Shown here: in pieces, positions 19,172 through 26,712 of the stretch
Layout of the letters: every line of letters starts with the position of its first letter
How positions within the stretch are numbered: the first letter of the stretch is position 1
Assembly: GCA_026390535.1 (NCBI GenBank)
Contig: JAPLFT010000027.1
Span: forward strand, 1-30,276
DNA: 30,276 bases
Direction: 5' to 3'
From: Pseudomonadota bacterium
GTDB lineage: Bacteria; Bdellovibrionota; JAFGOL01
Translations under genes and position numbers: made by a program
The notes under the pieces: generated by a model
Seen by the model: only the letters and a program-made list of their open reading frames with translations
Databases searched by the model: none
Told to the model about the DNA's origin: nothing

Positions 19172-20422
19172 CTATTGATTAATTCCATGTAGTATTGTTT
19201 CAGCATCTTTTATTCCCTGGTTTTTGCTTTTAATTGTTTTTAATTTGGATAATATTTTTTCTCTGTAAGCCTCTGCCTGAGGAAATTCCTCGTTTGTCCA
19301 AAAACGATTCTCCTTACTAAAAAAACCGATTTCATTAAGAAACGCCACGCCAAAATAATATGAATCACCCAGAGTTTCCTCCGAATATTTAAAAGAACCG
19401 TCTCCCTGAATGGATTTACCAAGACACCAGTCGAGCATCTTTTTTATTTCCGAACGGGCTTCTTCTTTTTGTTTTTCATCAAGATATTCCCAGCCGTAAT
19501 GAAGCAGACGAACCACATCATAATTATTATGATTGGATATTATAATCATTTTACCGTCAATATCATTCCATCCGTATGGATAAGGCTTGTCTTTTATCTC
19601 CAGTATCGTCGCTACAATCTTTTTCCATAACTTTATTTTGTCTTTTCTGTAACTGATAATATGGAAAGTAATGCTTAGATCATCCGTTTTGATTATCCTA
19701 TTACCGTCCTTGTACCATGCTCCCCAAAAACCTGTCCTTGGATTTTGCCATTTTTCATCCATAAATTTAATAAATGTTTGTTTAAGTTTTGGGTGATAAT
19801 AATAGTTTTTTGGTTTGTCTCTTAATATTAACTTTAGAAGGGTAGTAACACCCTCGTTAAGTTCTTTTCTCTTATCAATCAGTTTCCTTTGAAAATCCGA
19901 TATCAAAAGATTATTCAGATACACAAGGAGTTTTTCCGGACTGTTTATCCTGTCTAAAAATTTTGTCTGGTACATTGGAAGTTCGCCCTTATCTGAGAGC
20001 GTGGATATTGCTTCCTCTGATTCTACGACTTTCCAGAACCACTCTCTGCAGCAAACGCCCCAACTGCCGTCTTTAGGAGATTGTTCGTTAGCAAAGGATT
20101 GTATTCTCATAGCTGATAAACTCTTTTCTAGATAAGGGAGCATCCTGTCAACTTTGTAAAAATCTGCCGTATAGTGCAAATACCAGGAGACTTCTTCTAA
20201 AATTTGCCTGGAACACGGCATCTCCTGCTTAGCTTCCTCCAGGAACAGTTTCTGATTTAACTCTCTCAGTTTTAATTCACGTTTTGCTCTGTTAGAACTG
20301 TAATTAGGGACTTCTTTTTCAAAAGCGCGACTGGCTTTATATATGGGATGTTTTTCAATTTGGGATAGCAAAACTGCGGGAAAAATAGATAACAATACTA
20401 ACAAATTGATCCGCTTCAGCAT
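19172..20422 (-). CDS. Secreted all-helical protein, unknown
   Basis: The product is 416 residues with a signal peptide (about 1-20, LLVLLSIFPAVLLSQ). The rest is strongly helical, with repeated pieces of the type NPRTGFWGAWYKDG, PYGWNDIDG and QGDGSFKY that resemble the turns of alpha/alpha-toroid proteins (glycosidase or terpene-cyclase-like folds). There is a cysteine pair, GVCCREWFW. No catalytic acid pair or metal site can be assigned with confidence. There is no strong Shine-Dalgarno before the ATG. It may be co-transcribed with the downstream membrane protein. A carbohydrate-related role is only a fold-based guess. Confidence 0.65.
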   Translation of the reverse strand: MLKRINLLVLLSIFPAVLLSQIEKHPIYKASRAFEKEVPNYSSNRAKRELKLRELNQKLFLEEAKQEMPCSRQILEEVSWYLHYTADFYKVDRMLPYLEKSLSAMRIQSFANEQSPKDGSWGVCCREWFWKVVESEEAISTLSDKGELPMYQTKFLDRINSPEKLLVYLNNLLISDFQRKLIDKRKELNEGVTTLLKLILRDKPKNYYYHPKLKQTFIKFMDEKWQNPRTGFWGAWYKDGNRIIKTDDLSITFHIISYRKDKIKLWKKIVATILEIKDKPYPYGWNDIDGKMIIISNHNNYDVVRLLHYGWEYLDEKQKEEARSEIKKMLDWCLGKSIQGDGSFKYSEETLGDSYYFGVAFLNEIGFFSKENRFWTNEEFPQAEAYREKILSKLKTIKSKNQGIKDAETILHGINQ

Positions 20423-20478
20423 GGCGTTAGTTTACCATACCTGAAGTGATTTAAAAGCCGGTAGTAATATTTCTATCC

Positions 20479-20503
20479 AAAAGGATCAAAATTGGGTCCT
20501 TTT
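20479..20503 (-). terminator. Terminator-like hairpin after the nitroreductase gene
   Basis: AAAAGGATC (20479-20487) and GGTCCTTTT (20495-20503) pair over 9 bp with one wobble and a 7-base loop. The A/T ends supply the U-run on either strand. It starts 1-2 bases after the stop of the minus-strand nitroreductase gene. Confidence 0.6.
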
Positions 20504-20504
20504 A

Positions 20505-21338
20505 TTATTTCCATATTATTTTTGCTTTTTTCCTGAACGGCATGCGTTGATATTTGTACTTTGGATATCCCAGCATCATTGCTCCGCAGCATACATTCCC
20601 TTCCGGGATGTTTAAGTATTTTTGTATCGGTTCCCACTGAGGGATTGCCATCATTAAAAATCCCGCCCAGCATGAACCTAACCCTAAAGACGGTGCCGCC
20701 AAGTCCAAATATGTAAGTGCGATTGAACAGTCAATTACTCCGATAGGATAATTTTTTGGAACATGTGCTATTACTAAACAGGGAGCTTCTCTTAGAACGA
20801 CATCGTAACCGTTATCAAATGCTTTGATAAGATCAGAGAGTGAATAAGTTTGTGACATAGGATGTTTTTTTGCAACCATATCTTTTAACATATCCACGGT
20901 CATGCTCGATAATTTGTGGATGTCTTTTTTGGACGCAATTACCAGCCATCCTACCTGCTGACTGTTGCCTGCTGTTGGAGCCGTACTGGCAAGATCAAGA
21001 AGTTTAGTTATCTTTTTAGGTTCTACGGGTTGATCCTTATATTGTCTTATGGATCGTCTTCCTCGTAGCAGTTGTACAACTTTTTCAAATTCCACATGAT
21101 CGGTGGATTTAATTGGAGGACAATTTTCTATATCTATACCGTCAATAGATATCGCAAAATGCGGACACACGGACAAACAATGGCCGCATTTAATGCAGAC
21201 CTTTTCTTTGTCTTTCTTTATAGAGGGACAAGCTTCACCCTCTTTAAATTCAAGAAGATTCATCGGGCAGATATTTACACACAACCCATCCCCGGAACAT
21301 TTATTTTTGTTTAAATGAAATACAGTTTCATTGTTCAT
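20505..21338 (-). CDS. Nitroreductase-family protein with N-terminal two-cluster ferredoxin domain
   Basis: The product is 277 residues, cytoplasmic. The first about 65 residues are a ferredoxin domain with two [4Fe-4S] motifs, CSGDGLCVNICP and CIKCGHCLSVCP. A nitroreductase FMN fold follows: RGRRSIRQYKDQPV, STAPTAGNSQQVGWLVIAS and the FMN-contacting GLGSCWAGF. Proteins of this shape move electrons from reduced ferredoxin or iron-sulfur partners to flavin and are common in anaerobes. The physiological substrate is unknown. GGAGAAGGAG stands in front of the ATG. The gene diverges from the propeller lipoprotein. Confidence 0.85.
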   Translation of the reverse strand: MNNETVFHLNKNKCSGDGLCVNICPMNLLEFKEGEACPSIKKDKEKVCIKCGHCLSVCPHFAISIDGIDIENCPPIKSTDHVEFEKVVQLLRGRRSIRQYKDQPVEPKKITKLLDLASTAPTAGNSQQVGWLVIASKKDIHKLSSMTVDMLKDMVAKKHPMSQTYSLSDLIKAFDNGYDVVLREAPCLVIAHVPKNYPIGVIDCSIALTYLDLAAPSLGLGSCWAGFLMMAIPQWEPIQKYLNIPEGNVCCGAMMLGYPKYKYQRMPFRKKAKIIWK

Positions 21339-21430
21339 AAACCTTACTCCTTCTCCATATATTTTATCATGAACTGTTCCTTGTGAGGATATAATTAGTC
21401 ACTCAGCGACATTTCTACGACGGAAGTTAT

Positions 21431-21458
21431 TTGACTTTTGAAAAATATCACATACAAT
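21431..21458 (+). promoter_or_regulatory. Sigma-70-type promoter of the propeller lipoprotein
   Basis: TTGACT (21431-21436), a 16-base spacer, TACAAT (21453-21458). The ATG at 21481 follows an AAGGAGAGG ribosome binding site, giving a short leader of about 15-20 bases. Confidence 0.65.
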
Positions 21459-21480
21459 GTTTTATAAAAAGGAGAGGGGT

Positions 21481-22761
21481 ATGTTGAATAAAAGTAAATT
21501 TAATTTATCCTTATCCTTATTGCTTTTGATAATGAGTTTTTCCTGCAGTATTATGACTCCGCGCCTTTCATCTATAACTATAACGCCGTTATCTCCTGCC
21601 ATATCTGTATCTGGGACACAGCAGTTTACGGCCACGGGCACATATTCAGATAATAGCACTAGCGATATTACTTCACTTGTAACATGGGCTTCAAACACAG
21701 AAGCAGTGGCGACAATAAGCAACGGTGGTCTTGCAACAGGAGTAAGTGCCGGAACAGCTACCATTACAGCAACACTTCAAGGTATATCCGGCAATACAAC
21801 ATTGAACATAAGTTCTTTGCTTATTACAGACGTATCTATGGCAGGATATTATGTTAGTAATCCTCCCCCTACAGCGTGTTATTGGAAGAATGGAACAAAA
21901 ACAGATATAGGCGCTCCCGGTGTTTTTTCCGTGGCTTACTCTATATATGTTGTTGGTAACGATGCTTATGTAGCAGGAGAATACAATGATGGTTTTTCAA
22001 ACTATATGGCGGCATATTGGAAGAATGGAATAAAAACAGATCTTGACTTGCCTGGTAATGATTCCAGTGCAGCGTCTATCTATGTTGTTGGGAGTGATGT
22101 CTATGTAGCAGGGGAATACAATGATGGCTCAAACTATATAGCGTATTATTGGAAGAATGGGGCACAGACAGATCTTGGCTTACCCGGTAATGACTCCTCT
22201 GCCTTTTCTATAGATGTTGTCGGTAGCGATGTATATGTAGCTGGATACTACAATGATGGTTGTAATGATATAGCGTCATATTGGAAGAATGGAGTAAAAA
22301 CAGATCTTGGCTTACCCGGTAATAATTCTTATACCAGCTCTATCTATGTTATTGGGAGTGATGTATATGTCGCTGGGTATTACTATGATGGTCTCCGCGA
22401 GATAGGATCTTATTGGAAAAACGGGGTAAAAACAGATCTTATTGGCTTACTCGGTAATAGTTCCTCTACCACCTCTATCTATGTTGTTGGTAACGATGTG
22501 TACGTTGCTGGATACTACTATAATAATTCTAACAATATAGCATCTTATTGGAAGAATGGAGTAAAAGCAGATCTTGGCTTACCTGGTAATGAGTCCTATT
22601 CCGCCGCTATCTATGTTGTTGGAAGTGATGTATATGTAGCAGTAAATTACTATGATGGTCCCCGCGAGATAGCATCTTATTGGAAAAATGGTATAAAGAC
22701 AGATCTTGGATTGCCCGGAGTTGACTCTCATGTCTCGTCTATTTTTGTGGATGTCCACTAA
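21481..22761 (+). CDS. Lipoprotein with Big_2 domain and seven YWKNG repeats
   Basis: The start is ATG at 21481, set by AAGGAGAGG (an in-frame ATG at 21457 lies before it). The product is about 426 residues. The lipobox is SFSC (Cys at about 22). A bacterial Ig-like Big_2 domain (about 30-112) has the typical GTQQFTATGTYSDNS and VATISNGGLATG. Seven repeats of 44-45 residues follow, each built as SIYVVGSDVYVAGYYNDG, then SYWKNGVKTDLGLPGN. YWKNG starts at 21880, 22015, 22147, 22279, 22411, 22546 and 22678 in DNA, a 132/135-base period. Seven blades suggest a closed beta-propeller on a surface lipoprotein. The ligand is unknown. Confidence 0.85.
   Translation: MLNKSKFNLSLSLLLLIMSFSCSIMTPRLSSITITPLSPAISVSGTQQFTATGTYSDNSTSDITSLVTWASNTEAVATISNGGLATGVSAGTATITATLQGISGNTTLNISSLLITDVSMAGYYVSNPPPTACYWKNGTKTDIGAPGVFSVAYSIYVVGNDAYVAGEYNDGFSNYMAAYWKNGIKTDLDLPGNDSSAASIYVVGSDVYVAGEYNDGSNYIAYYWKNGAQTDLGLPGNDSSAFSIDVVGSDVYVAGYYNDGCNDIASYWKNGVKTDLGLPGNNSYTSSIYVIGSDVYVAGYYYDGLREIGSYWKNGVKTDLIGLLGNSSSTTSIYVVGNDVYVAGYYYNNSNNIASYWKNGVKADLGLPGNESYSAAIYVVGSDVYVAVNYYDGPREIASYWKNGIKTDLGLPGVDSHVSSIFVDVH
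21880..22698 (+). repeat. Seven near-identical 132/135-bp coding repeats
   Basis: The repeat unit starting TATTGGAA occurs at 21880, 22015, 22147, 22279, 22411, 22546 and 22678 with spacing 135, 132, 132, 132, 135, 132. Units share long identical DNA stretches, for example around GATGTATATGTAGC and ACAGATCTTGG, so unequal recombination could change the copy number. The variable part is the short loop between the strand SDVYVAG and YWKNG. Confidence 0.85.
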
Positions 22762-22797
22762 TTATACTTTGATATAAAATTATGATAAGTTCATAAA

Positions 22798-23658
22798 ATG
22801 TTTAAAAACGTTTATTTAGAAATATCAAATATCTGCAATCTAAGATGTTCTTTTTGTCCTACGGTAAAAAGAGAAAAGAAATTTATTTTTCTACCCGATT
22901 TTAAGAAGATAATTACACAGGTTGCTCCCCTGACTGAAGTTATCAGTCTGCACCTAATGGGAGAACCTCTAACACATCCGAATTTCAGCGATATACTTAA
23001 AGCCTGTGAGCCATTTGGCACAAAAATCCAGATAACAACCAACGGTATTGAAATTAATAAATTTAAAGATTTAATATTGAACTCAAAGGCAATAAAACAG
23101 GTCAATTTCTCCATTCAGTGTTTTAAGGATAATTTTCCGAACAAGGATCTAGATAATTATTTGCAAAACATTTTGACGTTCGCCGTAACGGCAAATGAAC
23201 TAAAACCGAATATGTATATTAACCTAAGGCTCTGGAACATAGGCGCTGATTCCAAAGAGAATGAATCTGTCTTTTTGTTTGTTGAAGATTTTTTTAAGAT
23301 AAAGGTAAAAAGGAACATAGATGTTGCCGGCATAAAAACAAAAAGGATATGGAACCGACTTAGTCTGTCTTTTGATTCCAGGTTTGAATGGCCGTCTTTA
23401 GAATCTCAGTATAATGGGACCAGGGGAACTTGCCATGGATTAAAAGGGCATTTTGGAATACTTGTGGATGGAACAGTTGTCCCTTGTTGTCTGGACAAGG
23501 AAGGAGAGATCCCTCTAGGCAACTGCCTGACCCAGGAACTAAATTCAATCCTAAAAAGTTCAAGGGCGATAAAGATGAGAGATGGTTTTGATAAAGGTGT
23601 TCTAGTAGAAAAATTATGTCAGCATTGTTCGTATATTAAGAGATTTTCGAAAGACTAA
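22798..23658 (+). CDS. Radical SAM/SPASM protein, unknown substrate
   Basis: The product is 286 residues. The radical SAM cluster motif is at 13-20 (CNLRCSFC), with LHLMGEPLTHP as the GxxP-type SAM-contacting region and ITTNG for the next strand. The C-terminal SPASM-type cysteines are GTCHGL, VVPCCLD, GNC and LCQHC, which hold auxiliary cluster(s). Such enzymes modify peptides, sugars or cofactors. No short precursor-like peptide is seen beside it, so a RiPP role is not supported here. There is no clear Shine-Dalgarno before the ATG. It lies 36 bases after the propeller lipoprotein and 78 before the LsrF-like gene, so it may or may not share their transcript. Confidence 0.8.
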   Translation: MFKNVYLEISNICNLRCSFCPTVKREKKFIFLPDFKKIITQVAPLTEVISLHLMGEPLTHPNFSDILKACEPFGTKIQITTNGIEINKFKDLILNSKAIKQVNFSIQCFKDNFPNKDLDNYLQNILTFAVTANELKPNMYINLRLWNIGADSKENESVFLFVEDFFKIKVKRNIDVAGIKTKRIWNRLSLSFDSRFEWPSLESQYNGTRGTCHGLKGHFGILVDGTVVPCCLDKEGEIPLGNCLTQELNSILKSSRAIKMRDGFDKGVLVEKLCQHCSYIKRFSKD

Positions 23659-23736
23659 AAGCACTTATATTTTCAGTGGACGATTACCCCAAATCTATAT
23701 ATATAGGGTGTCTAACAGAATTGTGGAGGAAACTAT

Positions 23737-24522
23737 ATGGATTGGGGAATGAAGAATCGTTTAAATCAGCTAATGCCTAACGGTAAATGTGTTTTTATGC
23801 CTATTGACCACGGATATTTCCTAGGACCTACTAAAGGTCTGGAAAAACCGGCACAAACTATAGAACCTTTGATGCCCTATTTTGACGCTCTGTTTTGTAC
23901 GCGCGGTGTTTTGCGTTCAGCTATTAGCCCTACAAACAGCAAACCCATTATCCTGAGAGTTTCTGGCTGCACAAGTATTGTTGGAAAGGATCTGGCTAAT
24001 GAAGAACTAACGACTTCTATTGATGATATTATCCGCTTAAATGTTCAGTCCGTAGGTGTATCAGTTTTTATCGGCAGCGACTATGAGAAAGAAACATTAA
24101 AAAATCTTTCTACCATGGTCAATGAATGTGAAAAATATGGGATTCCTGTAATGGCTGTTACTGCTGTTGGCAAGGAAATGGAGAAAAGAGATGCGCGTTA
24201 TTTAGGTCTTTGCTGCCGCATTTCCGCCGAGCTTGGCGCTAAAGTTGTAAAAACATATTGGTGTGATAAGGATTTTGATAAGGTTGTTCAGGGGTGTCCG
24301 GTGCCTGTTATTGTTGCTGGTGGTCCAAAATGCAGTACGGAGCTGGAAGTATTGAACTTTGTCCACGATGGTATGCAAAATGGAGCAGTAGGGATTAATC
24401 TGGGCCGTAATATATGGCAATGTTCTCAACCAGTGGCTATGGTAAAAGCTTTACGTTCAATTGTTCACAAGAATGTTTCCGTGAAAGAAGCTAAATCAAT
24501 ATATGACTCAGAATTGAGGTAA
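23737..24522 (+). CDS. LsrF-like class I aldolase/thiolase
   Basis: The closest family I know is LsrF, which cleaves the phosphorylated autoinducer-2 product 3-hydroxy-5-phosphonooxypentane-2,4-dione. The 261-residue chain begins DWGMKNRLNQLMPNGK and keeps DHGYFLGPTKGLE, CTRGVLR, VTAVGKEM and the Schiff-base lysine K172 in VVKTYW, followed by CPVPVIVAGG and NLGRNIWQ. It lacks the about 31-residue N-terminal extension of E. coli LsrF; an upstream in-frame TAA and GTGGAGG before the ATG fix the start. No other lsr genes (kinase, transporter, LsrG) are in the window. Related aldolases of this fold act on other ketose phosphates, so the substrate is open. Confidence 0.82.
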   Translation: MDWGMKNRLNQLMPNGKCVFMPIDHGYFLGPTKGLEKPAQTIEPLMPYFDALFCTRGVLRSAISPTNSKPIILRVSGCTSIVGKDLANEELTTSIDDIIRLNVQSVGVSVFIGSDYEKETLKNLSTMVNECEKYGIPVMAVTAVGKEMEKRDARYLGLCCRISAELGAKVVKTYWCDKDFDKVVQGCPVPVIVAGGPKCSTELEVLNFVHDGMQNGAVGINLGRNIWQCSQPVAMVKALRSIVHKNVSVKEAKSIYDSELR

Positions 24523-24530
24523 TAAATAAA

Positions 24531-25508
24531 ATGTTGATTGCTAAATATTATAGCAATAGCGATGTACGCTTGGAAGAAATGCCAAAGCCGGAGATCGGAG
24601 CAGGTGAAATTCTTGTTAAAGTTATAGCCAGTGGTATTTGCGGTACGGATGTTATGGAATGGTATCGTATCAAGAAAGCTCCGCGTATTTTGGGGCATGA
24701 AATTGCCGGTGATATAGTAGAGTCACAATCAAAAAAATATAAAGTAGGACAAAGGGTTTTTGTCAGTCATCATGTTGCATGCAATACCTGTAAGTACTGT
24801 TTGGCAGGAAACCACACAGCCTGTGAAACTCTGCATAATGGTAATTACTATCCGGGCGGTTACAGTGAGTATGTAAGAGTCCCTCAGATAAATGTCGAAC
24901 ATGGTATTTATGTTTTACCTGATAACGTAACTTACGAAGAAGGAACGATGATAGAGCCGTTGGCTTGCGTATTAAGAGGCCAAAGAGTTATTGGAGTAGG
25001 AAAAGGTCAAACCGTTTTAATCCTGGGCGCCGGTGTGTCCGGACTCATGAATATTCAAGTCGCCAAATTCAAAGGTGCACACGTTATTGCTACGGATATA
25101 GATGACTTCAGGCTTCAAAGAGCCAAAGAGTTTGGAGCAGATAAAGTCGTTAATGCTAATGATGTAGGTGATATCAAAGCTGACAAGATTATTTTATGCA
25201 CTGGTTCTTATAGTGCCGTAGAACAGGCTTTCAAGTGCATTGATCGTAAAGGAACAATTTTACTTTTTGCTATCCCCGATAAAAATATAGAGATATCTAC
25301 GGTTGATATTTGGAGAAATGAAATAACTATCACTTCATCATATGGTGCTGCTGGAGATGATTTGCAAGAATCCTTAGACGTTATTGCCAGTGGTAAGATA
25401 AACGTAAAACCTCTTATCACACACAAGTTCCCTCTAACAAGAATTCAGGAAGGTTTTAATCTTGTTGCAAAGCCCAAGGATTCCTTAAAGATTGTAATAG
25501 AGCCGTAA
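24531..25508 (+). CDS. Zinc-dependent medium-chain alcohol dehydrogenase
   Basis: The product is 325 residues of the sorbitol/threonine dehydrogenase-like MDR family. The catalytic zinc motif is ICGTDVMEW with GHEIAGD; the structural zinc cysteines are in ACNTCKYCLAGNHTACETL. The NAD(P)-binding Rossmann motif is LILGAGVSGLMNIQVA followed by ATDIDD, where the acidic residue favours NAD. The gene starts 8 bases after the LsrF-like stop, so they form a two-gene unit. A likely job is oxidising or reducing a polyol or keto-sugar connected to the aldolase. The substrate is not known. Confidence 0.85.
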   Translation: MLIAKYYSNSDVRLEEMPKPEIGAGEILVKVIASGICGTDVMEWYRIKKAPRILGHEIAGDIVESQSKKYKVGQRVFVSHHVACNTCKYCLAGNHTACETLHNGNYYPGGYSEYVRVPQINVEHGIYVLPDNVTYEEGTMIEPLACVLRGQRVIGVGKGQTVLILGAGVSGLMNIQVAKFKGAHVIATDIDDFRLQRAKEFGADKVVNANDVGDIKADKIILCTGSYSAVEQAFKCIDRKGTILLFAIPDKNIEISTVDIWRNEITITSSYGAAGDDLQESLDVIASGKINVKPLITHKFPLTRIQEGFNLVAKPKDSLKIVIEP

Positions 25509-25528
25509 ATAAATTTAGTATGGGGTTG

Positions 25529-25537
25529 TGATATAAT
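25529..25537 (+). promoter_or_regulatory. Extended -10 promoter for the FGE-like gene
   Basis: TGATATAAT gives a TGn motif (25529-25531) joined to a perfect TATAAT (25532-25537). There is no good -35, as is usual for extended -10 promoters. The gene's GGGAGG and ATG at 25577 follow. Confidence 0.6.
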
Positions 25538-25576
25538 AAGTTAACTTTAATTATTGCAAGAAAAGGGAGGACTAGT

Positions 25577-26491
25577 ATGAATATTAAGAAATATTTTTGT
25601 TTTTTTCTGATATCAGTATTTAGTGTCTCTTCATTGTATTCACAAACAAGAAAAATTAAAAAAGCAGGAGACAAAACTGCTTTCACTGCAAACGGAATAA
25701 GTTTTAATATGATCTACGTTCCTGGAAATTTGACTTTTCCAACTGGTAAGAATGATGAAGGGATAGCAAAAGTAGACAAGGCCTACTGGATTGGAGAAAA
25801 ATTGGTCTCTTATGAACTCTGGTATAAGGTAAAAACTTGGGCAGAAAAAAACGGATATATCTTTGCCAACGAGGGGAGTAAACCTTCTGATTACGACAAT
25901 GTGACGGAGATCAGCTGGCGAGATGCGATGGTTTTTAGTAACGCTTTAACAGAGTGGTATAACGCCGCAAACAGGAAAAAATATACTTGTGCATATTATG
26001 TAGATAAGAATTTTACCACACCAATAAGGGGCGTAAATAATAGCGGAACCATATCTGCTGAAGGTGGTGCTTCCAACGGTACTGAAGATGGTCCTTACAT
26101 AAAAACAAATGCTACGGGATTTAGACTTCTTTCAAACAACGAATGGGAGCTTGCGATAAGATATCGCGGTAATAGTAATAACAACACCTGTGGTGAGAAG
26201 GCTTGTCTGAAAATAGGCGAATATTTTTGGATGCCTGGTTATTTTCATATTCATACGGATATTGAAAACATTAAGGAATTGCATCCTAATCCACTCGGTA
26301 TTTATGATATTGGGTGGCCTGAATGGTGTTTTGATGCATATTCGAGTAGTAGAACTCCTAGCAGCGGCCTCCGTGTGATTCGAGGCTTTGTAGGAGAGGG
26401 TTTCACTGACTATATCCGTTTAGGTCTTGTAGTTTGCAAAAAACCTTATCAGACAGAACAGGCTTTCCGTATGTCGAGGACAGATTTGTAA
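25577..26491 (+). CDS. Formylglycine-generating-enzyme-like secreted protein
   Basis: The product is 304 residues with a signal peptide (about 1-22, FFLISVFSVSSLYSQ) and the SUMF1/FGE-like fold: ISFNMIYVPGNLTFPTGKND, the YWIGEKLVSYELWYKVKTWA segment, FRLLSNNEWELAIRYRG, and PLGIYDIGWPEWCFD near RVIRGF. The usual GNVWEW-type core reads IGWPEW and the active-site cysteine region is not canonical, so enzyme activity is unlikely. Such fold-only paralogues are common as exported binding proteins. RBS GGGAGG precedes the ATG. It ends convergently toward the clostripain gene, with copy A of the structured repeat between them. Confidence 0.75.
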   Translation: MNIKKYFCFFLISVFSVSSLYSQTRKIKKAGDKTAFTANGISFNMIYVPGNLTFPTGKNDEGIAKVDKAYWIGEKLVSYELWYKVKTWAEKNGYIFANEGSKPSDYDNVTEISWRDAMVFSNALTEWYNAANRKKYTCAYYVDKNFTTPIRGVNNSGTISAEGGASNGTEDGPYIKTNATGFRLLSNNEWELAIRYRGNSNNNTCGEKACLKIGEYFWMPGYFHIHTDIENIKELHPNPLGIYDIGWPEWCFDAYSSSRTPSSGLRVIRGFVGEGFTDYIRLGLVVCKKPYQTEQAFRMSRTDL

Positions 26492-26606
26492 GTTCTTTGA
26501 ATTATTTTTTGATGATAAAAATTTTATTTCCGTAACAAGATCGACTATTAACTTATCCGTTATACCAAAGTTTTTTAACGATTTTATGGGATATCATAAG
26601 CAGCAG

Positions 26607-26697
26607 GGGGGTGACTTAGCCAATAGGCATCGCCATTCCTTAGCGGTTTTTCTTCTCAAAACTCTACTTAGCTTTGAAAATTGCTTCACAATTTAAT
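26607..26697 (-). repeat. Structured intergenic repeat, copy A
   Basis: Two blocks match copy B near the tRNAs, in the same order and orientation. 26611-26640 matches 28731-28760 at 22 of 30 bases. 26672-26697 matches 28895-28920 at 25 of 26. The second block holds a hairpin (26678-26694) which on the minus strand reads AAATTGTGAAGCAATTT and is followed by U-rich sequence. It lies 20-35 bases past the clostripain stop and could terminate that transcript. Compared with B the copy lacks about 100 bases (the left arm of the cloverleaf). The rest of 26492-26712 has nothing I can name. Confidence 0.7.
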
Positions 26698-26712
26698 AAG
26701 TATATTAAGCTA

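Noticed and set aside
21880..22698. CRISPR-like regularly spaced repeats
   Set aside because: The periodicity is 132/135 bases, in frame, and encodes YWKNG protein repeats without unique spacers.
22741..22797. A short precursor peptide for the radical SAM gene
   Set aside because: The 36-base gap is too small and shows no start with a ribosome binding site.
23695..23706. CTATATATATAG palindrome upstream of the LsrF-like gene as an operator
   Set aside because: A 12-base AT palindrome is too simple in a low-GC genome, and no matching second site or regulator gene was seen.
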